Positions 1-8,010 of a DNA stretch of 18,188 nucleotides are shown piece by piece. A model generated the notes under the pieces. The model worked only from the letters and a program-made list of their open reading frames with translations. It did not search any database and had not been told where the DNA came from. Position 1 is the first letter of the stretch; each line of letters begins with the position of its first letter. The DNA lies in the NCBI GenBank assembly GCA_038527215.1, contig JBCBGC010000156.1, positions 1-18,188 of the forward strand. The letters run 5' to 3'. The position numbers and the translations under genes were made by a program. This stretch comes from JAWPMV01 sp038527215 (GTDB lineage Bacteria > Bacteroidota > Bacteroidia > J057).

Positions 1-154
1 GGGCCACATACACTTCTTTGGATAGAAAGTGTTTCATGACCTTTTTGGTAAAAACATTCTCCCCGAATAACGTACTAGGCGAAGGAGTCTGAGCAGGTAC
101 AGTGGGCTTGGGACGGGATTGAATCGTTTCTAACGCGCGATAGCGGGGATTCAT
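1..154 (-). CDS. glnN: Type III glutamine synthetase, N-terminal fragment (cut by window edge)
   Basis: The first 51 codons of a minus-strand gene, starting at the ATG whose complement is 152-154 and running off the left edge. The peptide begins MNPRYRALETIQ and continues to LFGENVFTKKVMKHFLSKEV. A short variable leader followed by F-G-x-N-V-F and a Met-Lys-x-x-Leu-S/P-K-E/D segment is characteristic of the N-terminus of type III glutamine synthetases, the large (about 700-730 residue) ammonia-assimilating enzymes common in Bacteroidota. These make glutamine from glutamate, ammonia and ATP in the cytoplasm. None of the catalytic domain lies in the window, so the call rests on this N-terminal signature. 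The gene has the same orientation as the alpha-2-macroglobulin upstream, but a hairpin terminator separates them, so it probably has its own promoter in 155-216. Confidence 0.75.
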   Translation of the reverse strand, partial: MNPRYRALETIQSRPKPTVPAQTPSPSTLFGENVFTKKVMKHFLSKEVYVA

Positions 155-216
155 AAGGCTCTATTCTATTTCAGCACTAAGGTAGCTAATTTTTACTGAG
201 TATGAGGGCAAAAGGG

Positions 217-252
217 AAAAAGGGACCCACAGCAAGCTGTCGATCCCTTTTT
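217..252 (-). terminator. Rho-independent terminator after the alpha-2-macroglobulin gene
   Basis: A two-part hairpin: outer stem AAAAAGGGA (217-225) pairs with TCCCTTTTT (244-252), and inner stem ACAGC (229-233) pairs with GCTGT (236-240) around a 2-nt loop. Read on the minus strand, the outer arm ends in a T-rich run and lies 20 bp past the stop codon at 272. It should end the alpha-2-macroglobulin transcript before the glutamine synthetase start. The symmetrical A/T arms could also work in the other direction. Confidence 0.8.
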
Positions 253-271
253 TGTAGGTATTGCCGAAGTA

Positions 272-3200
272 TTAGCCGCCTTGTCCAGGTTCCACCACTT
301 TGACCCATTGCCCTTGGGTCCGGGCATAAATGGTTTCATCGTACATAGCCGAGGTATTGACAGCGGATAAATAGTATTTTCCGAGATAACTCGCGTTTAG
401 CATCACCCGATAAGTCTGGGTTTTGCCAGGTTTCAAATCGTAGAAAGTATAGACGCGATCATCCCTGAAATCCCGGAATTCGGGCGTGTCTCCTCCTGCA
501 CTGGTTCCATCCAGCCGGGTATTATGAATCTCCCAGCCCGAAGGGAATATTTGGTCCAGAGACATTTCTTCCAGGTTCCGTTGACGAGGGTTGGTTACTT
601 TTACCTCTGCAACAAAATCCGTCCCTTGTTCGAGCGTCGTAGGATCCAGGGAGTTCCCGTCAAGGGTCAGATATTTCACCTCGATTTTCAGGTCTTTGGC
701 ACTGGCCGTTTCTTCCCCGGCCATCGGAATGCCATCCAGCACCACCTGGGCAAACAGCATACTGCCGGATTTGCTCTTTATGGCCCATTTACCGGTTTTA
801 ACCTGGTCGGTTTCGATCTGCCAGACGGGTTTGCGAGAGGTAACGTCCTCCCAGTTTTTGCCATCCAAAGAATAAGAAAACTTCATTTTACTATCAGCAC
901 TGATGCCAGCATACTGCGCCATAGCAACCAGACAATAGGCCGTGGCGTGGGTATTCATCCAGCGATCTTCCGCCAACCGGTCGGAGATTTTCTGGACCAG
1001 GGTCCCTGCCTTATCCCGTTGGTCCATCAGGCTAAGGGTGCGTAGCATGATGGCCATGTCGCGATAGGTAGATCCGTAGGTTCCACTCAGGCTGCGGTAG
1101 TTTTCAGGGATCAGGTCAAGCCCCCGGGTGAGTTTGCGGGCCATCTCTTCCTGACCACTTAGTTGATAAGCCGCTGCCAAATACCATTTGGCCATATCCT
1201 TGAGCCCTTTCTGCTGTTGCAGTCGGTTCATGGCACCTCTTTCGGCATCTCCCGAGAGCGCCAGGATATACAGACGAAACGCCTGGGTCAATTGATCTCT
1301 GTCATCTCCTGAGGAATAAGCTCTGGCCTGCCCTCGTACATATTTTTGCCAATTGCTTAGCATATCCGAAGGCACGTCAAAGCCTGCAGCTTTGGCTTCT
1401 ATCAGGAAGTTTCCTGCATAGTTGGTGCCCCATTCATTAGCCCGGGGATTTCCAGGCCAGTAGGCCATGGCTCCACTGGGAAGCTGGAACTTCCGGAGCC
1501 GCTTGATGCCTGCCCGGATATTCTTGTCAATCTTCTCCTTTTTGGAAGCAGGCAAGGTCATCAGTTGGGTCAGGTATAACTGTGGGAACACACTTGAAGT
1601 GGTTTGCTCTACGCAGCCATAGGGATAGCGAATCAGGTATTGCAGGCGCTTCCCAAGATTCAACGGAGGAATGGTTGAAACCTCCAGGACCCCGTGATTG
1701 GTGCCACGCATGCCCACGGGCTTGATATCCGGATTCCAGGAACTGCCCTTGGTGATGCTCTGGTTCATGACATCGCTGATCCGCGGATTAGCAGAGCGGA
1801 TCTCGATATCTGTTTCGTAGACGGCAGTCTGGCCACCTGAGGAAGCAGTAATTTTAATATGGTCCGTTCCCAGGGAACTGAGGACGCCCAGATCAAAGAC
1901 CGTCATTTTTTCTCCTTGCTCATAAAAGCGCATGGTTTGAGAGGCTTTGCCATTGACCAGAATTCGCTTACCGGTTTCTACCTTGATGTTGACTACTTTG
2001 ATGTTATCTTCCAGGGCAAATACCGTGATCGGTAAGCCTACCGTTTCACCGGGTCCTAACACTCGGGGTAAGGTACCCATCACCATGAGCGGCTTTTTGA
2101 CTGGGGTGGCCTTTTCGGTTCTTCCATAGGCACCCACCCGTGGATCACCCGCAACGACCATGGTCCTTACCGATCCGATATAGTTACCGATCTCTACTAC
2201 ATGGTTCTTTTGTTCACCGGCTTTTAACTCAAAGGGGCCTAAATATTTCACCACCGGGCGGAATCGATCTGGCTTTTTCCCACCAGGTCCTTCTTCTCCA
2301 GCCCCACCCCCTACACTCAGTAAACTATTTACCTGGCCGCCATAGGCTCCCAGGACATAATCATAAATATCCCAGGTCTTGACATCCAAGCCGATCCGCT
2401 GATAGAAATGATTCCAGGGAGATGGGGTTTTAAAACGCGTAAGGTCCAATAACCCTTCATCCACCACGGCCAGCGTATAGGTCATGGCTTTGCCCCCTTT
2501 TTCGCTCACTTTAATGCCTACCGAAGACTGCGGAGAGAGTTCATTCGGCATGCTGATCACGGGTTGTAACCTGGTACTCGGATTCTCTACTTTTACCGGA
2601 ATGACCCCATACAATCGCATCGGCAGGTCATTGACCGTTTGGGAGTGAGGTTGCAATAAGCTCACGCTGACATAAGCATTGGGCGCCATTTCTTTAGTAG
2701 CAGGTAGCGTAAAGCGAGTGGTTCCCTTTTCGGCATTCACCCAATAAGATTGTAATACGCGGGTTCCAGACTCCACGGTTATCAAGGCTCTTCCGGCTTG
2801 CCCGGTTGGAATGGACAGTTGTACCTGTTCACCCACCTTGTACTGAGGCTTATCCGCCGAGAAGTTAAGCATCTGCGCGCCGCCTCTTTCGTCATCAGCG
2901 GCTCTGCCCGCCCAACCTGGCCAGTCCACATAGACGATTTTACCCGTAGCATGACCGGCTTTGTCGGTAACTCTGATCAGATAGCGTCCCCACGAAGGGT
3001 ATTTGATGTTCAGGGTCCATTTCCCAATACCGTTCTCCGTGCTCACCTTTGCAGAAGAGAGTTCCTGAGCGTTGATTTTGCCGCGGTAGTTGGTGAAGCT
3101 CTCAGCAGATTTATCCCACCACCACTTCCAGCGCAGTTTATACAGCTTGACTTCTACTTCACTGGAAACTTTTTTGCCATCAGCATCCAGGGTAACAATA

Positions 3201-5809
3201 TCGATCTGATGGTCAGTATCGGTTAGCAACATGCCTCTGGCCGCATCTCCTTTAGGCGTCTTTACGCCTGCATAGGTAGGATAGGGAGAATAAGGCTTGC
3301 TAAAGCGGTCCACGCTAAAAGCGCCGCCTGGTTCAAAGACTTTGACTTTGAAATTGGCAGATAGCATGCCAGGAGCCGCTTTGGCCGCTTTGATCTTGGC
3401 CTGGATTTTGGCTACGCCCGTTTCATCCAACTTGCCATCAAACAGGGTGATATCTCCCGAGTTAAAGGTGCGGATAGGATCATCGAAATTATAATCCGTA
3501 AAGGTGGCAAAACGGGTAGGCACGGAGGTCAGGCCCACTTTTACGTCCGCCTTGAGGTTTTTGGCGATAGCGCCATGCAGCCATCTGGAGCGAAGCTCTC
3601 CGGTAAGCCCAGAGGTTTGACTGCTCAGATATTTTCCAGGAAAATCAATTTCTATCTTCAGTCGATTCGGTATGATGGTTTCGACTTTGAGGTTACGGGT
3701 AAAAGTAGCTCCCCCCACTTTGACGGTGGCCCGATAGTTACCCGTAGGCGCATCCTGATCGGTCTGTGCCGTAAAATGGTAAAATCCATTGGTACCTTGG
3801 GTAGCGACACTACGCTGTACCACCGCTCCTCTGCTATCCTTTAATTCAAAGTTGACAGGGTGATTGGCAGGAAGATTTTTGTCCTTATCCTCCAGCACAA
3901 AAGTCAGGTACATAGGATCGCCGGGCCGCCAGACGCCACGCTCTCCATAAAGGAAGCCTTTGACGCCTTTGAAATATTTTTTTCCCTCCGTGTCAAAACG
4001 ACTTAAAGACAAAGCTGTCCCATCGTCCAGGCGGAGGTAGCCCCGTTGTTGGCCTTTTTTAGCTACCATCAGGAAGGGGACTCGCTCCAGCTTCGCTTCT
4101 ACCATGCCTTCATCATTGGTGGTGGCGGTGGTAATCAGTTGCTGCTGGAAGTCAAAAATCTCCAATTTGACGTCCGCCATGGGGCGGGTGGTTTTCAAGT
4201 CGGTGGCCACGAAAAAGGCCCCACCACTACCCCGTTTGGCTATCAGGCCCATATCTGAAGCCAGGATGTTGCGCTTCACAATGCGGTTAGGTCGATAATA
4301 GGAGGCGCTACAAGGATTATCCTCTTCGTCGTAATCGTAGTAGTAATAATCCCAAAAGCTATTTTCTGCTTCAGGAGCTCCTGTAATCCAGGAGTCGTCC
4401 AGAGCCAGCATATCTTGATCCTTTATGTTGGTTCCCTCGTCACAGTCATACAGGGTATAGGATTTCTGAAAACCAATGGCGACTTCGTATATGGCTCCGG
4501 GCTGGGTTTTGATCAATTTACCCAGATCAATAGCATGTCGATTCCATTTATTGAGGTCCAGGCTGCCATCCTTATTCAAAGCGACTTTTTGTTTGATGAC
4601 TTGCTGGCCTACCCGTTTTAATTCCTGATCTCCATCCAATTGGTTGACTTGAAGGAATTGGGGAATATTTTTTTCGTTGATGCGAATGATCCGCAGGTCG
4701 ATGCTATTTAAGCCAATCGCCTCGAAAATAAAGGGCATACTCTCAGACTGGGGAAGGATGACACCCTTGCCCAATAATCTGACTGAGGGTTTTATTTCCG
4801 CAAAAGTTACGGTCTGGGGAGACAAGGCAGGCAAAGGCGTCCCCGCTTCACTTTTAATCCCAGCAAATACCTGAACCGTCGAGGAACCGGAAATTTGTTT
4901 CTGGGGAAAAACCTTGATGCGGTTTCCATCCACCAGGAATTTAACGGGGGTCTTGCCCATTTTGATCAAGCCCTTTAAGGATTGTCCCTCTTTGATTCTC
5001 TCTGAGAATTCCAGCACCACATGCTGCTCAGGATCAACATAACTATAGGTATGTAAGTGCTTGAATATGCCAACCGCAGGGATGAAAATATCCGTCTGCC
5101 CGGAGTTCTCTACGCCGATGGTATTTCCATTTACCTTCAGGCTGACTTTATAGGCCTCTTTTTTCCGGGCGAGCTTGTCAATGCTAAAGGTATGGGTTTT
5201 GCCATCATCGGAGTGCTCCCAGGTAATGTTGGCCTCTTCAGAAAGCCCATCCAGCGAGATGGATTTTTCCAGTTCTTCTACCGGAACATAATCCAGGGTT
5301 CTCAGCACGCCCTGCACTTGCTGGTGCGCATGCTCTTGCTTCCCTACGACCCTATTTTCCACCAGGCTGACCTGGAAATCGTTTCGACGGGTGGCAAACT
5401 GGTAGCTAAAAGCAGTTAAAGCCTCAGGCAAATCGCTGATCAGCGATTCCATGTCCAAGGTAGCCTTAAAGACCTGGCCGGAAGGTAAAGGCTGTGCCGG
5501 AATAAATTCCAGTGTTTGGGCATCGAGCCATCGGGCCTGACCGGCAATCGCAGGATTGAATTCAAAGGGAGATTCAGGCAGGATCTCTCCTACTTGCTCT
5601 GTGGACACCAAAGGGTCTACAAAACGGAGTTTGATGGTCGACTTTCGAGATATTTCACCGGTGGTGTAAGCGGTGAGATACTGATCGAAGGCAGGATTGT
5701 AGGGGTTGAAGGTCGGGTGGTGCGGGGAGCTAAACCACCACATACTTCCGAATAAGCCACATAGCAGAGAAAGGCTTAAGGCTAATAGAAGCGTTTTCTG
5801 ATTGGTCAT
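272..5809 (-). CDS. Large bacterial alpha-2-macroglobulin (thioester type)
   Basis: 1845 residues. Bacterial alpha-2-macroglobulins are envelope-bound traps that snare attacking proteases in the periplasm through an internal thioester. The thioester signature GCVEQ is intact, with Cys1399 and Gln1402, followed by the alpha-helical thioester-domain sequence. Other family landmarks are GERGVWRPGD at 622-631 (central MG domains), RFRPVVKYLGPF from Arg1182, and a C-terminal receptor-binding-like end with AMYDETIYAR. A Tyr/Asp/Glu-rich stretch lies near 488-497. The N-terminus (TLLLALSLSLLCGLFGSMWW) is a hydrophobic signal or signal anchor. Cys17 is preceded by S-L-L, a poor lipobox, so membrane anchoring by this helix is more likely than lipidation. 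The usual partner pbpC (penicillin-binding protein 1C) is not adjacent: upstream is mlaE after a 201-bp gap. The ATG at 5809 lacks a clear ribosome binding site, as is usual in this phylum. Confidence 0.95.
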   Translation of the reverse strand: MTNQKTLLLALSLSLLCGLFGSMWWFSSPHHPTFNPYNPAFDQYLTAYTTGEISRKSTIKLRFVDPLVSTEQVGEILPESPFEFNPAIAGQARWLDAQTLEFIPAQPLPSGQVFKATLDMESLISDLPEALTAFSYQFATRRNDFQVSLVENRVVGKQEHAHQQVQGVLRTLDYVPVEELEKSISLDGLSEEANITWEHSDDGKTHTFSIDKLARKKEAYKVSLKVNGNTIGVENSGQTDIFIPAVGIFKHLHTYSYVDPEQHVVLEFSERIKEGQSLKGLIKMGKTPVKFLVDGNRIKVFPQKQISGSSTVQVFAGIKSEAGTPLPALSPQTVTFAEIKPSVRLLGKGVILPQSESMPFIFEAIGLNSIDLRIIRINEKNIPQFLQVNQLDGDQELKRVGQQVIKQKVALNKDGSLDLNKWNRHAIDLGKLIKTQPGAIYEVAIGFQKSYTLYDCDEGTNIKDQDMLALDDSWITGAPEAENSFWDYYYYDYDEEDNPCSASYYRPNRIVKRNILASDMGLIAKRGSGGAFFVATDLKTTRPMADVKLEIFDFQQQLITTATTNDEGMVEAKLERVPFLMVAKKGQQRGYLRLDDGTALSLSRFDTEGKKYFKGVKGFLYGERGVWRPGDPMYLTFVLEDKDKNLPANHPVNFELKDSRGAVVQRSVATQGTNGFYHFTAQTDQDAPTGNYRATVKVGGATFTRNLKVETIIPNRLKIEIDFPGKYLSSQTSGLTGELRSRWLHGAIAKNLKADVKVGLTSVPTRFATFTDYNFDDPIRTFNSGDITLFDGKLDETGVAKIQAKIKAAKAAPGMLSANFKVKVFEPGGAFSVDRFSKPYSPYPTYAGVKTPKGDAARGMLLTDTDHQIDIVTLDADGKKVSSEVEVKLYKLRWKWWWDKSAESFTNYRGKINAQELSSAKVSTENGIGKWTLNIKYPSWGRYLIRVTDKAGHATGKIVYVDWPGWAGRAADDERGGAQMLNFSADKPQYKVGEQVQLSIPTGQAGRALITVESGTRVLQSYWVNAEKGTTRFTLPATKEMAPNAYVSVSLLQPHSQTVNDLPMRLYGVIPVKVENPSTRLQPVISMPNELSPQSSVGIKVSEKGGKAMTYTLAVVDEGLLDLTRFKTPSPWNHFYQRIGLDVKTWDIYDYVLGAYGGQVNSLLSVGGGAGEEGPGGKKPDRFRPVVKYLGPFELKAGEQKNHVVEIGNYIGSVRTMVVAGDPRVGAYGRTEKATPVKKPLMVMGTLPRVLGPGETVGLPITVFALEDNIKVVNIKVETGKRILVNGKASQTMRFYEQGEKMTVFDLGVLSSLGTDHIKITASSGGQTAVYETDIEIRSANPRISDVMNQSITKGSSWNPDIKPVGMRGTNHGVLEVSTIPPLNLGKRLQYLIRYPYGCVEQTTSSVFPQLYLTQLMTLPASKKEKIDKNIRAGIKRLRKFQLPSGAMAYWPGNPRANEWGTNYAGNFLIEAKAAGFDVPSDMLSNWQKYVRGQARAYSSGDDRDQLTQAFRLYILALSGDAERGAMNRLQQQKGLKDMAKWYLAAAYQLSGQEEMARKLTRGLDLIPENYRSLSGTYGSTYRDMAIMLRTLSLMDQRDKAGTLVQKISDRLAEDRWMNTHATAYCLVAMAQYAGISADSKMKFSYSLDGKNWEDVTSRKPVWQIETDQVKTGKWAIKSKSGSMLFAQVVLDGIPMAGEETASAKDLKIEVKYLTLDGNSLDPTTLEQGTDFVAEVKVTNPRQRNLEEMSLDQIFPSGWEIHNTRLDGTSAGGDTPEFRDFRDDRVYTFYDLKPGKTQTYRVMLNASYLGKYYLSAVNTSAMYDETIYARTQGQWVKVVEPGQGG

Positions 5810-6010
5810 AATAGGGAACTTTGCGCAGCCGGGGCTGGGTTGTAGTTATGTGGTTGATAATAAGCCAGTAATATCCTCCAGGATAAATTACGGATTTCAA
5901 GATGGAATTAAAATTAAGACCATCGGAGCACGTTTGGGAAGGACTTTGAGGATTCGGGCCTTAGCAGCCAGAATTCGTTAGGCGAAAAGCGAAAAGCGCT
6001 TTCAGGGCAG

Positions 6011-6751
6011 TTAAAGCATCAGTTGAGCGATCAGAAAGTCCGCAAAGACCATGGCCAGACAGCTGTAGACCACCGCTTTGGTACTTGAAGCCCCTACTTC
6101 CAGGGCTCCCCCTTTCGTAAAGAATCCCTGATAGGCCGAGACCGAGGTAATCAGGAAGCCAAACGTAAAGGCCTTAACATACATGACAATAACGGGAAAA
6201 GGCTCATAGTATTCCTGTAGACCCTGTTTAAATTCTGACATGGTCACTGCCCCTCCAAGGTCCCCGACCACAATTCCTCCAAAGTGGGCGAGGAAAGCGG
6301 ACACGGTTACCAAAACCGGAATGGAAATCAGACCAGCCACAATTTTAGGCAAAACCAGATAAGCAGCAGAATTAATCCCCATGACTTCCAGGGCGTCGAT
6401 TTGCTCTGTTACCCGCATGGTCCCGATTTCGGAAGCAATTTTGGAACCGATGCGGCCCGCCAGAATGAAGTTGAGCACCGTAGGAGATAATTCCAATAAG
6501 GTGGTTACCGATACAATGGTCCCAATGACCGAACGCGGGACAAAACTTGTTACCAATTGATAGGCAATCTGTAGGGTAGTTACCGCTCCAATAAATACAG
6601 ATATAACGGTAACGATGACTAAGCTGCCTCCGATAAAGGAGACAATTTCTGACAGGGTAAGCCGATAGTAGATGGGAAAACGCTCCAAACTGCGGAACAT
6701 ATTCCCCAATAGCATGATGTAACGGCCAATATGGAAGAAAAAGCTAGTCAA
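6011..6751 (-). CDS. mlaE: MlaE/YrbE-family lipid ABC transporter permease
   Basis: 246 residues with about five hydrophobic segments (roughly 39-61, 75-97, 132-160, 186-207, 225-245). MlaE permeases sit in the inner membrane and, with the ATPase MlaF and the MCE protein MlaD, move phospholipids between inner and outer membranes. The diagnostic stretch from Glu87 (ELSPTVLNFILAGRIGSKIA) through EIGTMRVTEQIDALEVMG (to 125) is well conserved; it includes the coupling region that contacts the ATPase. The start drawn here is TTG at 6751, because residues before the first ATG (6715, Met13) include H-I-G-R-Y, which resembles the conserved N-terminus of Bacteroidota homologues. An in-frame stop lies upstream and no upstream ATG exists. 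Neither mlaF nor mlaD is next to it: downstream is a 201-bp gap and alpha-2-macroglobulin, upstream a divergent gene. Family is sure; the exact start is uncertain. Confidence 0.92.
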   Translation of the reverse strand: MTSFFFHIGRYIMLLGNMFRSLERFPIYYRLTLSEIVSFIGGSLVIVTVISVFIGAVTTLQIAYQLVTSFVPRSVIGTIVSVTTLLELSPTVLNFILAGRIGSKIASEIGTMRVTEQIDALEVMGINSAAYLVLPKIVAGLISIPVLVTVSAFLAHFGGIVVGDLGGAVTMSEFKQGLQEYYEPFPVIVMYVKAFTFGFLITSVSAYQGFFTKGGALEVGASSTKAVVYSCLAMVFADFLIAQLML

Positions 6752-6868
6752 CGAAATGCTTTGATATTGCCAGTATAGATGAGCGACTTGGGCTCAGAAC
6801 AGGGAACAGGAAGGAATCAGGCACGAAAAAAGCGATAATTGCGGAGGGATGCAACTGTAACTTTTCTC

Positions 6869-6876
6869 TACCTTTG
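6869..6876 (+). promoter_or_regulatory. Candidate Bacteroidota -7 promoter element (TAnnTTTG)
   Basis: TACCTTTG matches the Bacteroidota primary-sigma -7 consensus TAnnTTTG exactly and ends 5 bp before the ATG at 6882. No good TTTG or TTG lies at normal spacing upstream; the nearest TTG, at 6839-6841, is about 27 bp away from the TA. If it is used, transcription would start at or within a few bases of the start codon, giving a leaderless or nearly leaderless mRNA. Confidence 0.4.
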
Positions 6877-6881
6877 GCATT

Positions 6882-7571
6882 ATGAAGCAAAAGATATTTA
6901 TCTCAGGTGGCTCCCAGGGGATTGGGTTGGCCATCGCCAGAAAATTCTACCAGGAGAACTTTGACGTAATCATTTGTGCGCGTGGCAAGGAAGGACTTGA
7001 GCGAGCCAAGGCAGAAATGCCATTGTTGCATACGATTTCCTGTGACATTTCGGACAAAACAGCCGTAAAGGCCCTGGCCGAGCAGCTCAACCAGGAATTC
7101 GGAGCCCTGGATATTCTCATCAATAATGGAGGGACCTATCAACCAGGGCAACTGCATGCCGAGGAAGACGAGGTATATGAGACCATGATGCGGACCAACA
7201 TGGACAGTGCCTATTATCTCACCAAAGGGGTAATTGGGGCCATGATCGCCCGCAAGCAAGGCATGGTTGTCAATATGTGCAGCGTGGCCAGTTTGACAGC
7301 CTATGCCAATGGAGGGGCTTACAGTGTCTCTAAGTTCGCCCTACTGGGTTTTTCAAAAAACCTGCGGGAGGAAATGAAGGAACATGGCATTGGCGTCGTT
7401 AGTATTATGCCGGGGGCCGTCAAGACGCCTTCCTGGGATGGCGTAGACGTACCGGCAGAACGTCTGATGCCCCCAGAGGATATCGCTGAGATTATCTGGA
7501 ATGCTTGTACGGTAAGCAGAAGGACCGTGGTAGAGGATATCGTAGTCAGGCCATTTCTAGGGGACCTATAG
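6882..7571 (+). CDS. Short-chain dehydrogenase/reductase (SDR family)
   Basis: 229 residues, the usual length of a classical SDR: a cytoplasmic NAD(P)-dependent oxidoreductase acting on an alcohol or carbonyl substrate. Visible motifs are the cofactor-binding loop GGSQGIG (9-15); Asp55 in CDIS, the adenine-binding position; NNGG at 81-84; and a complete catalytic set of Asn106, Ser134 (13 residues before the Tyr), Tyr147 and Lys151 in YSVSK. NNGG replaces the commoner NNAG, a small tolerated variation. The segment IMPGAVKTPSW (about 175-185) is the usual PG motif after the catalytic site. The substrate cannot be told from the sequence; the family includes ketoreductases, sugar and sterol dehydrogenases. 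It is divergent from mlaE and followed after 63 bp by a small unknown gene that may share its transcript. Confidence 0.93.
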   Translation: MKQKIFISGGSQGIGLAIARKFYQENFDVIICARGKEGLERAKAEMPLLHTISCDISDKTAVKALAEQLNQEFGALDILINNGGTYQPGQLHAEEDEVYETMMRTNMDSAYYLTKGVIGAMIARKQGMVVNMCSVASLTAYANGGAYSVSKFALLGFSKNLREEMKEHGIGVVSIMPGAVKTPSWDGVDVPAERLMPPEDIAEIIWNACTVSRRTVVEDIVVRPFLGDL

Positions 7572-7634
7572 GCATTAGCTTTTCCCTGGATTCAACTTCC
7601 TTTTTTTCTTACCGTATTTAAATTAGGTAAAGCA

Positions 7635-7883
7635 ATGGGTAAACGAAGTCATAGAATCAGTCCCGAAGAACTGGAAAGCTGGGCTCCTAAACTGATAAAT
7701 CAGCCGGTACAGCTAGTGAAGTGGGATCAAAGCACCCACTCAGGTACATTTTTGGGCGCTGAGAATCAATCAGTTTCCCTGCAAGACCACAACGCCAAAT
7801 GGTATAATAAACAGAAACACACACATCAGATCAGTTATCAAACGATCAGAGAAATCATTTTTGACGAGGTAAGTTCATGGTAA
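7635..7883 (+). CDS. Small protein of unknown function, possible SH3/Sm-like beta-barrel
   Basis: 82 residues starting MGKRSHRISPEELESW. I do not recognise a named family. After a basic N-terminus and a short helix (about 8-21), the stretch PVQLVKWDQSTHSGTFLGAE (about 25-44) and the following SVSLQD read as alternating-hydrophobicity strands with a turn, then a charged loop (HNAKWYNKQKHTHQ) and a final strand-like ISYQTIREIIFD. A short helix, a bent sheet and a closing strand at this length fit an Sm-like or SH3-like barrel, but that is inference. No signal peptide or membrane segment. The ATG follows the SDR stop by 63 bp on the same strand with no hairpin between, so co-transcription is plausible. 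The open frame, ordinary codon use and amino-acid pattern support a real gene. Confidence 0.65.
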   Translation: MGKRSHRISPEELESWAPKLINQPVQLVKWDQSTHSGTFLGAENQSVSLQDHNAKWYNKQKHTHQISYQTIREIIFDEVSSW

Positions 7884-8010
7884 GCTTTCGTCCATTTATG
7901 TAGGAATTTTAACGGTCGAAAGTAGAAAAGCGGCAATTTTATTACATGATTTGTAATTTTATCAGACTGTAATTTAAGTTTTTCTTTTGTAGTCTCCAGG
8001 TCAGGTAATT

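Noticed and set aside
5740..5809. Lipobox at Cys17 of the alpha-2-macroglobulin
   Set aside because: Residues before the Cys are S-L-L with no small residue at -1 and the hydrophobic stretch continues past it, unlike a lipoprotein signal.
5990..6003. AAAGCGCTTT palindrome just after the mlaE stop as a terminator
   Set aside because: The palindrome has no loop and only short T runs follow on the minus strand, so it is too weak to call.
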